From Cupriavidus metallidurans CH34 (lineage in GTDB: Bacteria; Pseudomonadota; Gammaproteobacteria; Burkholderiales; Burkholderiaceae), in assembly GCF_000196015.1 (NCBI RefSeq), contig NC_007973.1, positions 1,240,001-1,304,000 on the forward strand: a stretch of 64,000 nucleotides of DNA. Reading direction: 5' to 3'. Below the pieces are notes generated by a model. The model was not told the DNA's origin. It saw nothing but the letters and a program-made list of their open reading frames with translations, and did no database searches. Positions 1 to 9,373 of the stretch are shown here, in pieces. A program made the position numbers and the translations under genes. Positions within the stretch are counted from its first letter, which is position 1, and each line of letters opens with the position of its first letter.

Positions 1-313
1 GCGCGATCAGGGAGCCCATGCTGTGGCCGAACACCAGTGCCGGCGCCTTCACGCCGGCTGCCGCGACCAGCGCCATCACCCAGTCGGCCATGTCCTCGAC
101 CGACGTCAGCGGCGCGCCTTCGCTGCGATTGTGTCCGGGCAGGTCGACGGACAGCACCGAGAAGCCGTGATTGGCGAACCAGCGCGTCTGCAGCCCCCAG
201 ACGCTGTGATCGTTCTGCGCACCGTGCACGAAGACGGCGCAGGGCAGGGCGGGGTCGAACGGCTTGCCGCCGGTGTAGGCGTAGGCCTTGTGGCCGGAGA
301 GTTTCAGTTCCAT
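1..313 (-). CDS. alpha/beta hydrolase, C-terminus beyond window
   Basis: This is the first ~104 codons of an alpha/beta-hydrolase fold protein; the rest lies left of the window. The visible part carries the HGAQN oxyanion-region stretch and the nucleophile elbow GHSMGS, so the catalytic Ser is present; Asp and His would lie outside. The ATG at 313 shares one base with the metY stop (TGATG), which implies translational coupling in a metY-hydrolase operon. The substrate cannot be told from this fragment. Confidence 0.85.
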   Translation of the reverse strand, partial: MELKLSGHKAYAYTGGKPFDPALPCAVFVHGAQNDHSVWGLQTRWFANHGFSVLSVDLPGHNRSEGAPLTSVEDMADWVMALVAAAGVKAPALVFGHSMGSLIA

Positions 314-1614
314 CAGGCTTTCCCTCCCATGGCCTTCTCGGCGGCCTTGAGGCCGCGTTTCAGGTCGTCGATCAGGTCGTCCGGATCCTCCAGGCCGATC
401 GACAGGCGGATCGTGCCTTCGCCGATGCCGGCCGCGCGCAGCGCCGCGGCGTCCATGCGGAAGTGGGTGGTGGACGCCGGATGGATCACCAGGGAGCGCG
501 CATCGCCCACGTTGGCCAGGTGCGAGAACAGCGACAGGCTTTCGATGAAGCGCTGGCCGGCGGTGCGGTCGGCCTTGAGGTTGAAGCTGAACACCGCGCC
601 GCAGCCGCGCGGCAGCAGGCGCTTGGCCAGTTCGTAGTCCGGGTGAGATTCGAGCTCCGGATACGCCACCGACTCGACCATCGGGTGGCTGGCCAGGAAC
701 TGCACCACGCGCCGCGTGTTGTCGACGTGGCGGCTCATGCGCAGCGGCAGCGTCTCGATGCCCTGCAGCAACTGCCAGGCAGCCATCGGATTCATGCAGG
801 CGCCGAAGTCGCGCAGGCCCTCGCGCCGCGCGCGCAGCAGAAATGGCGCTACCGTGCTTTCCTCGGTGAACACCATGTTGTGGAAGCCCTCGTACGGCTC
901 GGACAGTTCCGGGAAGCGGCCCGAGGCCTGGAAATCGAACGTGCCGCCTTCTGAAAGCACGCCGCCGATCGTCGTGCCATGGCCGCCCAGGAACTTGGTG
1001 GCCGAGTGGTAGAGCAGCCCGGCGCCGTGGTCGAACGGGCGCAGCAGGTAGGGCGTGGTGAACGTCGAATCCACCAGCAGCGGAATGCCGTGTTCCTGGC
1101 CGATCTGGGCCACGGTGGCGATGTCGAGCACGTCCAGGCCGGGGTTGCCCAGTGTTTCACCGAAGAGCAGCTTCGTCTCGGGGCGGATCGCGGCGCGCCA
1201 GGCGTCGATGTCGCGCGGATTGACGAAGGTGGTCTCGATGCCGAAGCGGCGCAGCGTGTAGTGCAGCAGGTTGTGAGACCCGCCATAGAGCGCGGTGGAC
1301 GCCACGATATGGGAGCCGGCGCCCATCAGCGTGGCCACGGCCAGGTGCAGGGCGGCCTGGCCCGAGGCCGTGGCGATGGCGCCCGCGCCGTTCTCCAGAG
1401 CGGCCACGCGCTCCTCGAACACGGCGACCGTGGGGTTGCTGATGCGCGAATAGACGTGTCCGGCGCGTTCCATATTGAACAGCGATGCGGCGTGCTCGCT
1501 GTCGCGGAATACGAAGGATGTGGTCAGATGGATCGGTGTGGCGCGGGCCCCGGTGGTGGGGTCGGGCGCGGCGCCGGCGTGCAGGGCCAGCGTGTCAAAG
1601 CGGGTACCGGACAT
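313..1614 (-). CDS. metY: O-acetylhomoserine (thiol)-lyase family PLP enzyme
   Basis: A 433-residue Cys/Met-metabolism PLP enzyme that would make homocysteine (or methionine) from O-acetylhomoserine and sulfide or methanethiol in the cytosol. The N-terminal LALHAG, the substrate-loop YSRISNPT and the PLP-lysine context HSATKFLGGHGT are clear, and the C-terminal SIGLEDPDDLIDDL stretch is typical. Length fits MetY (about 425-435) better than the shorter MetB/MetZ. I start at 1614 (MSGTRFDTLALHAG), where family similarity begins; an in-frame ATG at 1665 would add an unconserved tail. No Shine-Dalgarno sequence is visible: a terminator-like hairpin sits directly before the start. The downstream hydrolase overlaps the stop codon. 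Confidence 0.93.
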   Translation of the reverse strand: MSGTRFDTLALHAGAAPDPTTGARATPIHLTTSFVFRDSEHAASLFNMERAGHVYSRISNPTVAVFEERVAALENGAGAIATASGQAALHLAVATLMGAGSHIVASTALYGGSHNLLHYTLRRFGIETTFVNPRDIDAWRAAIRPETKLLFGETLGNPGLDVLDIATVAQIGQEHGIPLLVDSTFTTPYLLRPFDHGAGLLYHSATKFLGGHGTTIGGVLSEGGTFDFQASGRFPELSEPYEGFHNMVFTEESTVAPFLLRARREGLRDFGACMNPMAAWQLLQGIETLPLRMSRHVDNTRRVVQFLASHPMVESVAYPELESHPDYELAKRLLPRGCGAVFSFNLKADRTAGQRFIESLSLFSHLANVGDARSLVIHPASTTHFRMDAAALRAAGIGEGTIRLSIGLEDPDDLIDDLKRGLKAAEKAMGGKA

Positions 1615-1618
1615 GGTG

Positions 1619-1640
1619 AAAAGGCTCGGTTTGCCGAGCC
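1619..1640 (-). promoter_or_regulatory. terminator-like hairpin directly before metY
   Basis: On the minus strand a perfect 7-bp stem, GGCTCGG/CCGAGCC with loop CAAA, is followed at once by TTTT and then, four bases later, the metY ATG. It has the shape of an intrinsic terminator or attenuator and also occupies the place where a ribosome-binding site should be, so it could act on transcription or translation. No known SAM riboswitch class could be recognised upstream. Confidence 0.5.
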
Positions 1641-1844
1641 ATGGGTGGTTGTCTCCGTCCGGCATCGTAGCACCATACGCCACATGCGTAACCCGGGAAT
1701 CCACGGCGGGACGGGCGCTGGAAGCCGCGCTCGCTTTACTTGAGACGGCGGTTTGGGCTAGGATCGACCATCGGGCGCGCCCCTCACGAAACCAGCCTGA
1801 ATACCATCAGGCACAGCAATACGCAAAGCAGCGGAGACACCATC

Positions 1845-2300
1845 ATGAAAGTCAGCGATATCCTGCAGCTCAAGGGCAACACGCTCTTTACCGTCACGCC
1901 GGATACGCCACTGATGCAGGCCGTCCAGGCGATGGCCGAACACGACATTGGCTCGCTGGTGGTGATGGAATACGGCGATCTCGTCGGGATGCTGACCTTC
2001 CGCGAGATCATCGAGACGATGGCGGCCAACAACGGCACGCTGGGCACCCACAGCATCCGCAAGGTCATGGACGACGCGCCGCTGACCTGCACCCCCGAGA
2101 CCGACGTCAACGAAGTGCGCCGCATGATGCTGGAGCGCCACACCCGTTATCTGCCGGTACTCGACAATCGCACACTGATGGGCGTGATCTCGTTCTACGA
2201 CGTAGCCAAATCCGTGGTGGAAGAGCAGAGCTTCGAGAACAAGATGCTCAAGGCCTATATCCGCGACTGGCCCGAAGAGAAGGAAGAGCGCGCCAGCTGA
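1845..2300 (+). CDS. tandem CBS-domain protein
   Basis: A 151-residue protein made almost only of two CBS motifs (about residues 8-62 and 72-130), which usually fold as a Bateman module binding adenosyl ligands such as AMP, ATP or SAM. DIGSLVVMEYGDLVGMLTFREI and RYLPVLDNRTLMGVISFYDV are the two diagnostic half-sites. The ATG at 1845 has GGAG upstream; the longer open frame to 1740 is not needed. It diverges from metY and precedes the flippase gene. Stand-alone CBS proteins are regulatory partners, and the target here is unknown. Confidence 0.88.
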   Translation: MKVSDILQLKGNTLFTVTPDTPLMQAVQAMAEHDIGSLVVMEYGDLVGMLTFREIIETMAANNGTLGTHSIRKVMDDAPLTCTPETDVNEVRRMMLERHTRYLPVLDNRTLMGVISFYDVAKSVVEEQSFENKMLKAYIRDWPEEKEERAS

Positions 2301-2391
2301 GCCCACCCGGCAGTCCTGGCGCCCCCTGCAGGTATGATGGCGGCGGCCTGATGCCCCGGCGGGTAACCGGGGTCAATAAGAAACGCTGCTC

Positions 2392-4296
2392 ATGAGCCAA
2401 CAAAGCCAGTTTCGCCTGCTTGGCGCGCGCCGGTTTGCGCCGTTCTTCTGGACGCAGTTCCTTGGGGCGATGAACGACAACGTCTTCAAGGTCGCTTTCA
2501 CTTCCCTGGTTACCTACCATGCCACGCTGTTCGAGGGTGTCGACCCCCACAGCGCGGCATTCCTGATTTCGGCGATCTTCATCGCGCCGTTCGTGCTGTT
2601 TTCCGCCACGAGCGGCCAGATTGCCGACAAGATCGAGAAATCGAAGCTGATCCGGCTGGTCAAGTCGCTGGAGATCGCGATCATGCTGGTCGGGCTGGCC
2701 GGCTTCTACCTGCACAGCGCCACACTTCTGTACCTCGGCACGTTCCTGATGGGGCTGCATTCAACCCTGTTTGGCCCGGTCAAATTCGCCTATTTGCCGC
2801 AGCATCTGGACCAGACCGAACTGGTCGGCGGCAACGGTCTGGTGGAAATGGGCACGTTCGTGGCCATTCTGTTCGGCACGCTGCTTGGCGGCGAGATGGC
2901 CGGCATCGCGCGTGGCGATGGCACCGTGATCGGTCCGCTGTATGTCGGTATCGCCTGTGTGGCTATCGCCGTGGCGGGGCGGACGGTGTCGCAGGGCATC
3001 CCCCTGTCGCCCGCTCCGCAGCCGGACCTCCGCATCAACTGGAACCCGTTCACGGAGACTTGGCGCAACCTTATGCTCGCGCGCGAGCGCCGCGTGGTGT
3101 TCCTGAGCCTGCTCGGTATTTCGTGGCTCTGGTTCCTCGGGGCCACGTTCCTGACCTCGTTCTTCAGCTTCGCCAAGGACGTGCTGGGCGGCGATCAGAA
3201 CGTGGTGACGCTGCTGCTGGCCGTGTTCTCGATCGGGATCGGCACCGGGTCGCTGCTGTGCGAGCGGCTGTCCGGGCGTCACGTGGAGATCGGCCTGGTG
3301 CCGTTCGGCTCGATCGGCATGACGGTGTTCGCCGTCGATCTGTACCTGGCGTCGCACGGGCTAGCCGCCGGTGCCTCGCTGAACGGCATCCCCGGCTTCC
3401 TGGCTCAGCCGGGCTCCTGGCGTGTGCTGGTGGATCTGTTCGGCGTGGCGATGTTCGGTGGCTTCTACAGCGTGCCGCTCTATGCGCTGATCCAGAGCCG
3501 GTCCGCGCCCACGCACCGCGCGCGGATCATCGCGGCCAACAACATCCTGAACAGCTTCTTCATGATTGGCGCCTCGCTGCTGGGTGTGTACATGACCCAG
3601 GCCGGCTACACCATTCCGCAACTGTTCCTGGTGGTGGGGCTGCTCAACGCCGTGGTGGCGATCTATATCTACACGCTGGTGCCCGAGTTCCTGCTGCGTT
3701 TCGTCGCCTGGGTGCTGGTGCATACGATCTACCGCCTGCGCCGCATCAACGCCGAACGCATCCCGGAGGAGGGGGCGGCAGTGCTGGTTTGCAACCATGT
3801 CAGCTTTGCCGATGCGGTGGTGCTGATGGCGGCCAGCCCCCGACCCGTGCGCTTCTTGATGGACCACAACATCTTCAAGGTGCCGCTGCTGTCGTGGTTC
3901 TTCCGGCAGGCCAAGGCGATTCCGATTGCGCCCGCGCACGAAGATCCGGAGATGCTGGCGCGCGCCTACGATACCGTGGCGGCCGCGCTGGCCGAAGGCG
4001 ACCTCGTCTGCATCTTCCCCGAAGGCAAGATCACAGCCACTGGCGACGTCAATCCGTTCAAGAGCGGTGTGCGCCAGATCATTGAGCGAACGCCGGTGCC
4101 GGTGGTGCCGATGGCGTTGCGCGGGCTCTGGGGCAGCTTCTTCTCGCGCAAGGGCGCGCCGGCGATGACCCGTCCGTTCCGGCGCGGCATCCTGAGCAAG
4201 CTGGAACTGGTGGTTGGTGAGCCGGTGCCGCCCGAAGCGGCCACGCCGGAGAGTCTTCAACGAATGGTGCTCGCGCTGCGCGGCGACTGGAAATAG
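2392..4296 (+). CDS. MFS lysophospholipid flippase fused to PlsC-type acyltransferase
   Basis: A 634-residue inner-membrane fusion. Residues ~1-420 are a 12-helix major facilitator domain resembling LplT (opening FAPFFWTQFLGAMNDNVFK). Residues ~440-634 are a 1-acylglycerol-phosphate acyltransferase domain with the NHVSFAD motif (HX4D, His/Asp charge relay) and FPEG (substrate-binding motif). Known relatives flip lysophospholipids inward and reacylate them; having both in one chain couples transport to repair. Enterobacterial Aas/LplT keep these on separate chains and Aas has an extra ligase domain that is absent here. The next gene starts two bases after the stop. Confidence 0.9.
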   Translation: MSQQSQFRLLGARRFAPFFWTQFLGAMNDNVFKVAFTSLVTYHATLFEGVDPHSAAFLISAIFIAPFVLFSATSGQIADKIEKSKLIRLVKSLEIAIMLVGLAGFYLHSATLLYLGTFLMGLHSTLFGPVKFAYLPQHLDQTELVGGNGLVEMGTFVAILFGTLLGGEMAGIARGDGTVIGPLYVGIACVAIAVAGRTVSQGIPLSPAPQPDLRINWNPFTETWRNLMLARERRVVFLSLLGISWLWFLGATFLTSFFSFAKDVLGGDQNVVTLLLAVFSIGIGTGSLLCERLSGRHVEIGLVPFGSIGMTVFAVDLYLASHGLAAGASLNGIPGFLAQPGSWRVLVDLFGVAMFGGFYSVPLYALIQSRSAPTHRARIIAANNILNSFFMIGASLLGVYMTQAGYTIPQLFLVVGLLNAVVAIYIYTLVPEFLLRFVAWVLVHTIYRLRRINAERIPEEGAAVLVCNHVSFADAVVLMAASPRPVRFLMDHNIFKVPLLSWFFRQAKAIPIAPAHEDPEMLARAYDTVAAALAEGDLVCIFPEGKITATGDVNPFKSGVRQIIERTPVPVVPMALRGLWGSFFSRKGAPAMTRPFRRGILSKLELVVGEPVPPEAATPESLQRMVLALRGDWK

Positions 4297-4298
4297 CC

Positions 4299-5072
4299 AT
4301 GATCACGCTTTTCACGTTCGGCCCGTCGTTCGGCCTGCCCGATGCGAGCCCGTTCGTTATGAAGGCCGAGTTGCTGCTGAAGATGGCCGGCCTGCCGTAC
4401 CAGACCGCGCGCGGCAACCTGCGGCGCGCGCCCAAGGGCAAGCTGCCGTACCTGGACGATATGGGCCGGATCGTCGCGGACTCGACGCTGATCCGCTGGC
4501 ATATCGAGAAGACGTACCACGTCGATTTCGACGAAGGACTCAGCCCGGCCGAGCGGGGTACCGCGTGGGCCGTGGAAAAGCTCATGGAGGACAACCTCTA
4601 CTGGGCGGTGGCGCGTGTGCGCTGGCTGGAGCGTGACAACTTCGAGCGTGGTCCGGCGCAGTTCTTCAACGTCGTGCCTGGGCCGTTGCGTGGCCTGGTC
4701 AAGGTGCTGGTACGCCGCAAGGTGCGGCAGATGCTCTGGGCGCAGGGCCTCGGCCGGCATAGCGAGCAGGACATGACGGCGATGGCGGTGCAGGGCATCA
4801 AGGCGATCACCGACATCCTTGGTGACAAGCCCTACCTGATGGGAAACAACCCATGCGGCGCGGACGCCACGCTGTTCGCATTTGCGGCCAGCCTGCTGTC
4901 CCCGGTATTCGAGACGCCAATTCGCGCCGCGGCCGAGTCACATCCGAACCTGATCGCCTATATGGCCCGGATGCGGACCCGGTACTACCCTGATTTCCAG
5001 GGCAGTGGGGTCTTCGCGCCAGCCTCCGCCGCAACGGCAGGCCGGCCCGAGGCGGCTTTCGGGCAGCAATAG
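4299..5072 (+). CDS. glutathione S-transferase-like protein
   Basis: A 257-residue soluble protein with an N-terminal thioredoxin-like GST fold (ITLFTFGPSFGLPDASPFVMK, then KLPYLDDMGRIVADSTLI with the cis-Pro and the Glu/Asp-Ser glutathione-binding turn) and an all-helical C-terminal domain. The insertion after the first strand and the long helical part resemble the metaxin/failed-axon-connections branch rather than classical GSTs. It starts two bases after the acyltransferase stop, so it probably shares its transcript. No substrate can be assigned. Confidence 0.8.
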   Translation: MITLFTFGPSFGLPDASPFVMKAELLLKMAGLPYQTARGNLRRAPKGKLPYLDDMGRIVADSTLIRWHIEKTYHVDFDEGLSPAERGTAWAVEKLMEDNLYWAVARVRWLERDNFERGPAQFFNVVPGPLRGLVKVLVRRKVRQMLWAQGLGRHSEQDMTAMAVQGIKAITDILGDKPYLMGNNPCGADATLFAFAASLLSPVFETPIRAAAESHPNLIAYMARMRTRYYPDFQGSGVFAPASAATAGRPEAAFGQQ

Positions 5073-5128
5073 CCCTGCAAAATAGCCGTACAATGTAGGC
5101 CGTCCCCAATTCCTGTGCGGTTTCGATC

Positions 5129-6238
5129 ATGTCTGGCAATACCCTCGGCCTGCTTTTCACAGTTACCACGTTCGGCGAATCGCACGGGCCCGCCATCGGC
5201 GCGGTAGTGGATGGCTGCCCGCCGGGGATGTCGCTGACCGAAGCCGACATCCAGATCGACCTGGACCGCCGCAAGCCCGGCACGTCGCGCCACGTGACAC
5301 AGCGCCAGGAAGCGGATCAGGTGGAGATCCTGTCCGGCGTATTCGAAGGTAAGACCACGGGCACGCCGATCTGCCTGCTGATCCGCAACACCGACCAGCG
5401 CAGCAAGGACTACGGCAACATCGTCGAGACGTTCCGCCCGGGCCATGCCGACTACACCTACTGGCACAAGTACGGTATCCGTGACTATCGCGGTGGTGGC
5501 CGCTCGTCGGCGCGCCTGACCGCACCCGTGGTGGCCGCCGCGGCAATCGCGAAGAAATGGCTGAATGAGCAGTACGGCACCGAGATTCGTGGCTACATGT
5601 CGCAGCTCGGTGAGGTCGAAGTGCCGTTCACCGACTGGAAACACGTGCCGGAGAACCCGTTCTTCGCGGCGAATGCCGATATCGTTCCCGAGTTGGAAAC
5701 CTACATGGATGCGCTGCGCCGCGACGGCGACTCCGTCGGCGCGCGTATCGAAGTGGTGGCCAGCCATGTGCCGGTGGGTCTGGGCGAGCCGCTGTTCGAC
5801 AAGCTCGACGCCGATATCGCGCACGCAATGATGGGCATCAACGCGGTCAAGGGCGTCGAGATCGGCGCTGGCTTCGACAGCGTGTCCCAGCGCGGCACCG
5901 TGCATGGCGACGAACTGACGCCGGAGGGGTTCCGCACGAATAACTCGGGTGGCGTGCTCGGCGGGATTTCCACCGGGCAGGACATCAAGGTATCGCTGGC
6001 AATCAAGCCGACGTCGAGCATCCGTACCGCGCGCGAATCGATCGACAAGGCTGGCAGCCCGGCCAGCGTGGAAACGTTCGGTCGCCACGACCCGTGCGTC
6101 GGCATCCGCGCCACGCCGATCGCCGAAGCCATGCTTGCGCTGGTGCTGATGGACCACGCATTGCGGCATCGCGCCCAATGCGGTGACGTCCGCGTCGACA
6201 CCCCGCGCATCCCGGCGCAAGCACCGGGCAAATCCTGA
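5129..6238 (+). CDS. aroC: chorismate synthase
   Basis: A 369-residue enzyme converting 5-enolpyruvylshikimate-3-phosphate to chorismate with reduced FMN, the last common step of aromatic amino-acid synthesis. Family signatures are complete: [18 protein letters not shown] at the start, the [15 protein letters not shown] block, the RGGGRSSAR motif and the C-terminal [16 protein letters not shown]. Length matches bacterial AroC. The stop codon overlaps the likely start of the following MFS gene. Confidence 0.98.
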   Translation: MSGNTLGLLFTVTTFGESHGPAIGAVVDGCPPGMSLTEADIQIDLDRRKPGTSRHVTQRQEADQVEILSGVFEGKTTGTPICLLIRNTDQRSKDYGNIVETFRPGHADYTYWHKYGIRDYRGGGRSSARLTAPVVAAAAIAKKWLNEQYGTEIRGYMSQLGEVEVPFTDWKHVPENPFFAANADIVPELETYMDALRRDGDSVGARIEVVASHVPVGLGEPLFDKLDADIAHAMMGINAVKGVEIGAGFDSVSQRGTVHGDELTPEGFRTNNSGGVLGGISTGQDIKVSLAIKPTSSIRTARESIDKAGSPASVETFGRHDPCVGIRATPIAEAMLALVLMDHALRHRAQCGDVRVDTPRIPAQAPGKS

Positions 6239-7419
6239 GCACTCGCGTTTCCGGGTCGATCGACCCGGGGACCTATCTCCGTTTCGGACTCTTCTATCTC
6301 GGCTATTACGGCTATGTCGGCGTGATATCGCCGTACGTCAGCCTGTTCTTCGCCGACCGGGGCTTTTCGCCGGTGCAAATCGGCGTGCTGATGGCCTGTT
6401 TCCAGCTATCCCGCATCGTGGGCCCGTACCTGTGGGGCTGGCTCTCGGACGTGATGCACACACGCGTGAAGCTGTTGCGGCTGGCCGCGGTCACGGCATT
6501 GCTGGCGTTTCTGGCCGTGCCCGGCATTCAGAGCTACGGCGGCATGATGGCGATGATGATAGGGCTTAACCTGATCACGAGCGCCATGTCGCCGCTGGGT
6601 GACGCGCTGACGATCTCGACGCTGCGCCGCCACGGCGCGTTCGACCATCGCTACGGGCGTGTGCGGATGTTCGGCTCGATCGGCTTTATCGCCGCGGTGC
6701 TGACGGGCGGCGCGTTGTTTGAGCGCTTTGGCATGCAGGCGTTTCCGTGGCTGGCCAGCACGATGCTGGCGCTGTTCGCGCTGGTGGTCTTCGGCATGCG
6801 CGACGCGGCCGACGAAGGCCCGCGCGCAGCACCCCCACCTGCGCTGCCGCTGCTGCGGCGGCCCGATGTGGCCTGGTTTTTCGCATCGGCCTTCCTGATG
6901 ATGTTCGCCCACGCGGCGCTCTACGTCTTCTACTCGCTCTATCTGGAGCAGCTTGGCTACAGCAAGTTTGCGATTGGCGTGATGTGGACCATCGGCGTGG
7001 TGGCCGAGATCGTGTTCTTCTTCTATCAGGGCAAGCTGTTCGGCGCGCTGGCGCTGCGCACGATTCTGGCAGGCACATTCGTGCTGGCCGCGCTGCGTTT
7101 CGGCATGACCGGCTACTTCGCGCAGTACGCCTGGCTGATTGCGCTAGTGCAGATCCTGCACGCAGCCACCTTTGGCGCGCACCACAGTGCCAGCCTCAAG
7201 CGCCTGCAACGCTGGTTCGCCGGCCCGCTGCAGGGGCGGGGGCAGGCGCTGTACACAGGGATTTCCTACGGCGTGGGCGGCACGCTCGGCGGCCTGGCGA
7301 TGGGCTGGACGTGGAAGACGCTCGCGCCGATGCACACGTTCGGGCTAGCGGCGCTGGCGGCGCTGATTGGCGCGGGATGCGCCGTGATGAGTTTTCGCGG
7401 GGAGCCCGAACGGGCCTGA
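6235..7419 (+). CDS. MFS transporter with non-canonical start
   Basis: A roughly 394-residue MFS_1-like permease with about 12 membrane helices. The first canonical start in frame is the GTG at 6322, but coding sequence for a typical first helix ([21 protein letters not shown]) lies upstream of it and the frame is open from 6187. The only near-cognate candidates are CTG at 6235, overlapping the aroC stop as CTGA, and ATC at 6232. I chose CTG with translational coupling to aroC. A sequencing frameshift is the alternative. Signature bits such as [14 protein letters not shown] (loop 2-3) support the fold; the substrate is unknown. Confidence 0.8.
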   Translation: MSTRVSGSIDPGTYLRFGLFYLGYYGYVGVISPYVSLFFADRGFSPVQIGVLMACFQLSRIVGPYLWGWLSDVMHTRVKLLRLAAVTALLAFLAVPGIQSYGGMMAMMIGLNLITSAMSPLGDALTISTLRRHGAFDHRYGRVRMFGSIGFIAAVLTGGALFERFGMQAFPWLASTMLALFALVVFGMRDAADEGPRAAPPPALPLLRRPDVAWFFASAFLMMFAHAALYVFYSLYLEQLGYSKFAIGVMWTIGVVAEIVFFFYQGKLFGALALRTILAGTFVLAALRFGMTGYFAQYAWLIALVQILHAATFGAHHSASLKRLQRWFAGPLQGRGQALYTGISYGVGGTLGGLAMGWTWKTLAPMHTFGLAALAALIGAGCAVMSFRGEPERA

Positions 7420-7452
7420 GATCGTCGATCTGACGGATGTCCGGCGCTACGC

Positions 7453-7495
7453 GCACCCCTCTTCGGTCTTTACACCGCTCGCGGAAGAGGGGTGC
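7453..7495. terminator. inverted repeat between convergent genes
   Basis: A perfect 12-bp inverted repeat (GCACCCCTCTTC / GAAGAGGGGTGC) with a 19-base loop lies between the MFS gene and the convergent FAD oxidoreductase gene. It has no T-run, so it is either a factor-dependent bidirectional terminator or an mRNA-stabilising stem. Confidence 0.5.
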
Positions 7496-7501
7496 AAACC
7501 A

Positions 7502-8608
7502 TCAGTTCTCCAGCAACTCCGCCACGCGTTCCGCGATCGCCAGCGACGAAGTCAGCCCGGGCGACTCGATGCCGAACAGGTTCACCAGCCCCGGCACGCC
7601 ATGCGTCCGAGGCCCGTCGATCCGGAAATCGGCCGCAACCTCCGTCGGGCCGCTGATCTTCGGCCGGATGCCTGCATAACCCGGCTGCAGTGCGCCGTCG
7701 GCCAGGCCGGGCCAGTAGCGGCGGACTTCGTCGTAGAAACTGTCGGCATCGTGCGGCGGCACGCTGTATTCGATCTCGTCGATCCAGCGCACGTTGGGAC
7801 CGAAGCGTGCCTGACCACCCATGTCGAGCGTCAGATGTACACCCAGGCCGGCTGCCTCGGGCACGGGGTAGATCAGCCGCGAGAACGGGGCGCGGCCGGC
7901 GAGCGTGAAATAGCAGCCCTTGGCGTAGTACTGCGGCGGGATATGTTCGGGCGGAATGCCGTCGATGCGGCGCGCCAGATCTGGCGCGGTCAGCCCCGCC
8001 GAATTGACGACCGTGCGGGCGAGCAGCACGGTCGATCCATCATCGCTACCGACCTCGAGCCGGATGCCGTCCGGCGTCACCGCGCCCGACAGCACCGGCG
8101 ACTGCACGGCCAGCATCGCGCCGGCCCGCTCGGCATCGCCAAGCAGCGCGGTCATCAGGCCGTGGCTGTCGATGATGCCGGTGGAAGGTGAGAGCAGGGC
8201 GGCTTCGCATTCGAGCTGGGGTTCCATCGCCCGCGCTTCGTCGCGCGTCAGCAGTTGCATGTCGTGCACGCCGTTGGCGGCGGCCTTGGCGCGAATGCCT
8301 TCCAGCGTGGCCACCTGGGCGGTGCTGGTGGCGACGATCAGTTTGCCGCAGCGCTGATGGGCGACATGGTGGCTGGCGCAGTAGTCGTAGAGCATCGTCT
8401 TGCCGCGCACGCACAGTTCGGCCTTGAGCGAACCTGCGGGATAGTAGATGCCGGCGTGGATCACCTCGCTGTTGCGCGCGCTCGTAATCGTGCCGAACGC
8501 GTTCTCGGCCTCGAGAATGATGACCTCGCGGCCCTGCGGCGCCAGCGCGCGCGCAACGGCCAGACCGACCACGCCAGCGCCGATCACGACGCAATCTACT
8601 TGTTCCAT
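7502..8608 (-). CDS. FAD-dependent oxidoreductase, L-2-hydroxyglutarate oxidase-like
   Basis: A 368-residue DAO-family flavoprotein. The N-terminus has the Rossmann motif [16 protein letters not shown], followed by the [14 protein letters not shown] stretch typical of L-2-hydroxyglutarate oxidase/dehydrogenase relatives (LhgO, L2HGDH). The C-terminal GYAGIRPKI and [20 protein letters not shown] close the FAD site. It probably passes electrons from a 2-hydroxy acid to the quinone pool or oxygen. An AGGAG lies seven bases before the ATG. The GntR gene 33 bases upstream on the same strand is its likely regulator. Confidence 0.85.
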   Translation of the reverse strand: MEQVDCVVIGAGVVGLAVARALAPQGREVIILEAENAFGTITSARNSEVIHAGIYYPAGSLKAELCVRGKTMLYDYCASHHVAHQRCGKLIVATSTAQVATLEGIRAKAAANGVHDMQLLTRDEARAMEPQLECEAALLSPSTGIIDSHGLMTALLGDAERAGAMLAVQSPVLSGAVTPDGIRLEVGSDDGSTVLLARTVVNSAGLTAPDLARRIDGIPPEHIPPQYYAKGCYFTLAGRAPFSRLIYPVPEAAGLGVHLTLDMGGQARFGPNVRWIDEIEYSVPPHDADSFYDEVRRYWPGLADGALQPGYAGIRPKISGPTEVAADFRIDGPRTHGVPGLVNLFGIESPGLTSSLAIAERVAELLEN

Positions 8609-8641
8609 CTCTCTGCTCCTTGTTGCTCTGATATCTGTTGT

Positions 8642-9343
8642 TCAGTCGAGGCCCATCCGCGCAGCGGCGGCGGACAGGTGGGCGGTGGCCGCCGCACGGG
8701 CCGTCGAGGGGTCGCCGGCCGCGATGGCCTCGACCAGGGCCGCATGTTCGGCGTCGGCGGCGCGTGGTGTGCCATGCAACGTGCCGAGGCGGGCGCTGTT
8801 CTCCCAGGCGTGCTGGCGCGCCACGAGCAATTGCTGGCTGACAAAATCCGTTAGCCCGGTAAAGCAGGGGTTGTGGGCGGCCTGGGCAATTGCGTGGTGG
8901 AACGCAATGTCGGCGGCAGCCGCGCTCGGGAAGTCTGTGGCGTGGGTCTGCATCGTGGCCAGTGCGGCACGGATCGCGACCAGATCGACATCGGTGCGGC
9001 GTGCGGCCGCCATTTCGGCGCACGCGGTTTCCACTACGCGCCGTAATTCGAATAGCTGAGCCAGCGTCGGACCACCGTCCGGGGCGCTGGCTACGCGCCA
9101 GACTTGCCCGCCTGGTGTCTCCGAGACATAGGCGCCGGACCCCTTGCGAGTGACCAGTATCCCGTCGGCCTTCAGCAGGGCGATGGCTTCGCGCACGATC
9201 GGCCGGCTTACATCGAACGTCTCCGCCAGCGTGGCCTCGGCCGGCAACCGGGCGCCAGCCGCAAAGCGTCCGGCGGCGATATCGTCGCGCAGGGCCTGGG
9301 CGATGCGGCTGGCGAGGGAGGCGGGGCGGGAGAGACGATTCAT
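8642..9343 (-). CDS. FadR/FCD-type GntR transcriptional regulator
   Basis: A 233-residue regulator with an N-terminal winged helix (ARLPAEATLAETFDVSRPIVREAI, about residues 25-70) and a C-terminal helical FCD ligand domain with the His/Asp metal-binding pattern (FHHAIAQAAHNP). FCD members usually respond to carboxylic acids, which fits the neighbouring 2-hydroxyacid oxidoreductase. A perfect palindrome of GTNNNAC type lies 18 bases upstream of its ATG, pointing to autoregulation. Confidence 0.9.
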   Translation of the reverse strand: MNRLSRPASLASRIAQALRDDIAAGRFAAGARLPAEATLAETFDVSRPIVREAIALLKADGILVTRKGSGAYVSETPGGQVWRVASAPDGGPTLAQLFELRRVVETACAEMAAARRTDVDLVAIRAALATMQTHATDFPSAAAADIAFHHAIAQAAHNPCFTGLTDFVSQQLLVARQHAWENSARLGTLHGTPRAADAEHAALVEAIAAGDPSTARAAATAHLSAAAARMGLD

Positions 9344-9360
9344 TGGAATTGATATGTCAG

Positions 9361-9373
9361 GCTGTCAGACAGC
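9361..9373. promoter_or_regulatory. probable operator of the FadR-type regulator
   Basis: GCTGTC-A-GACAGC is a perfect 13-base palindrome that contains GT-CAG-AC, the GTNNNAC core known for FadR-subfamily GntR operators. It sits just upstream of the regulator's start codon. The rest of the 304-base gap from 9344 to 9647 shows no gene I would defend. Confidence 0.5.

Noticed and set aside
37..954. Long open frame on the plus strand opposite metY
   Set aside because: Arg/Ala-rich translation without domain features; a high-GC shadow of metY.
1619..1760. SAM-II or other known SAM riboswitch at metY
   Set aside because: The short leader does not show the conserved pseudoknot sequences of any class I know.
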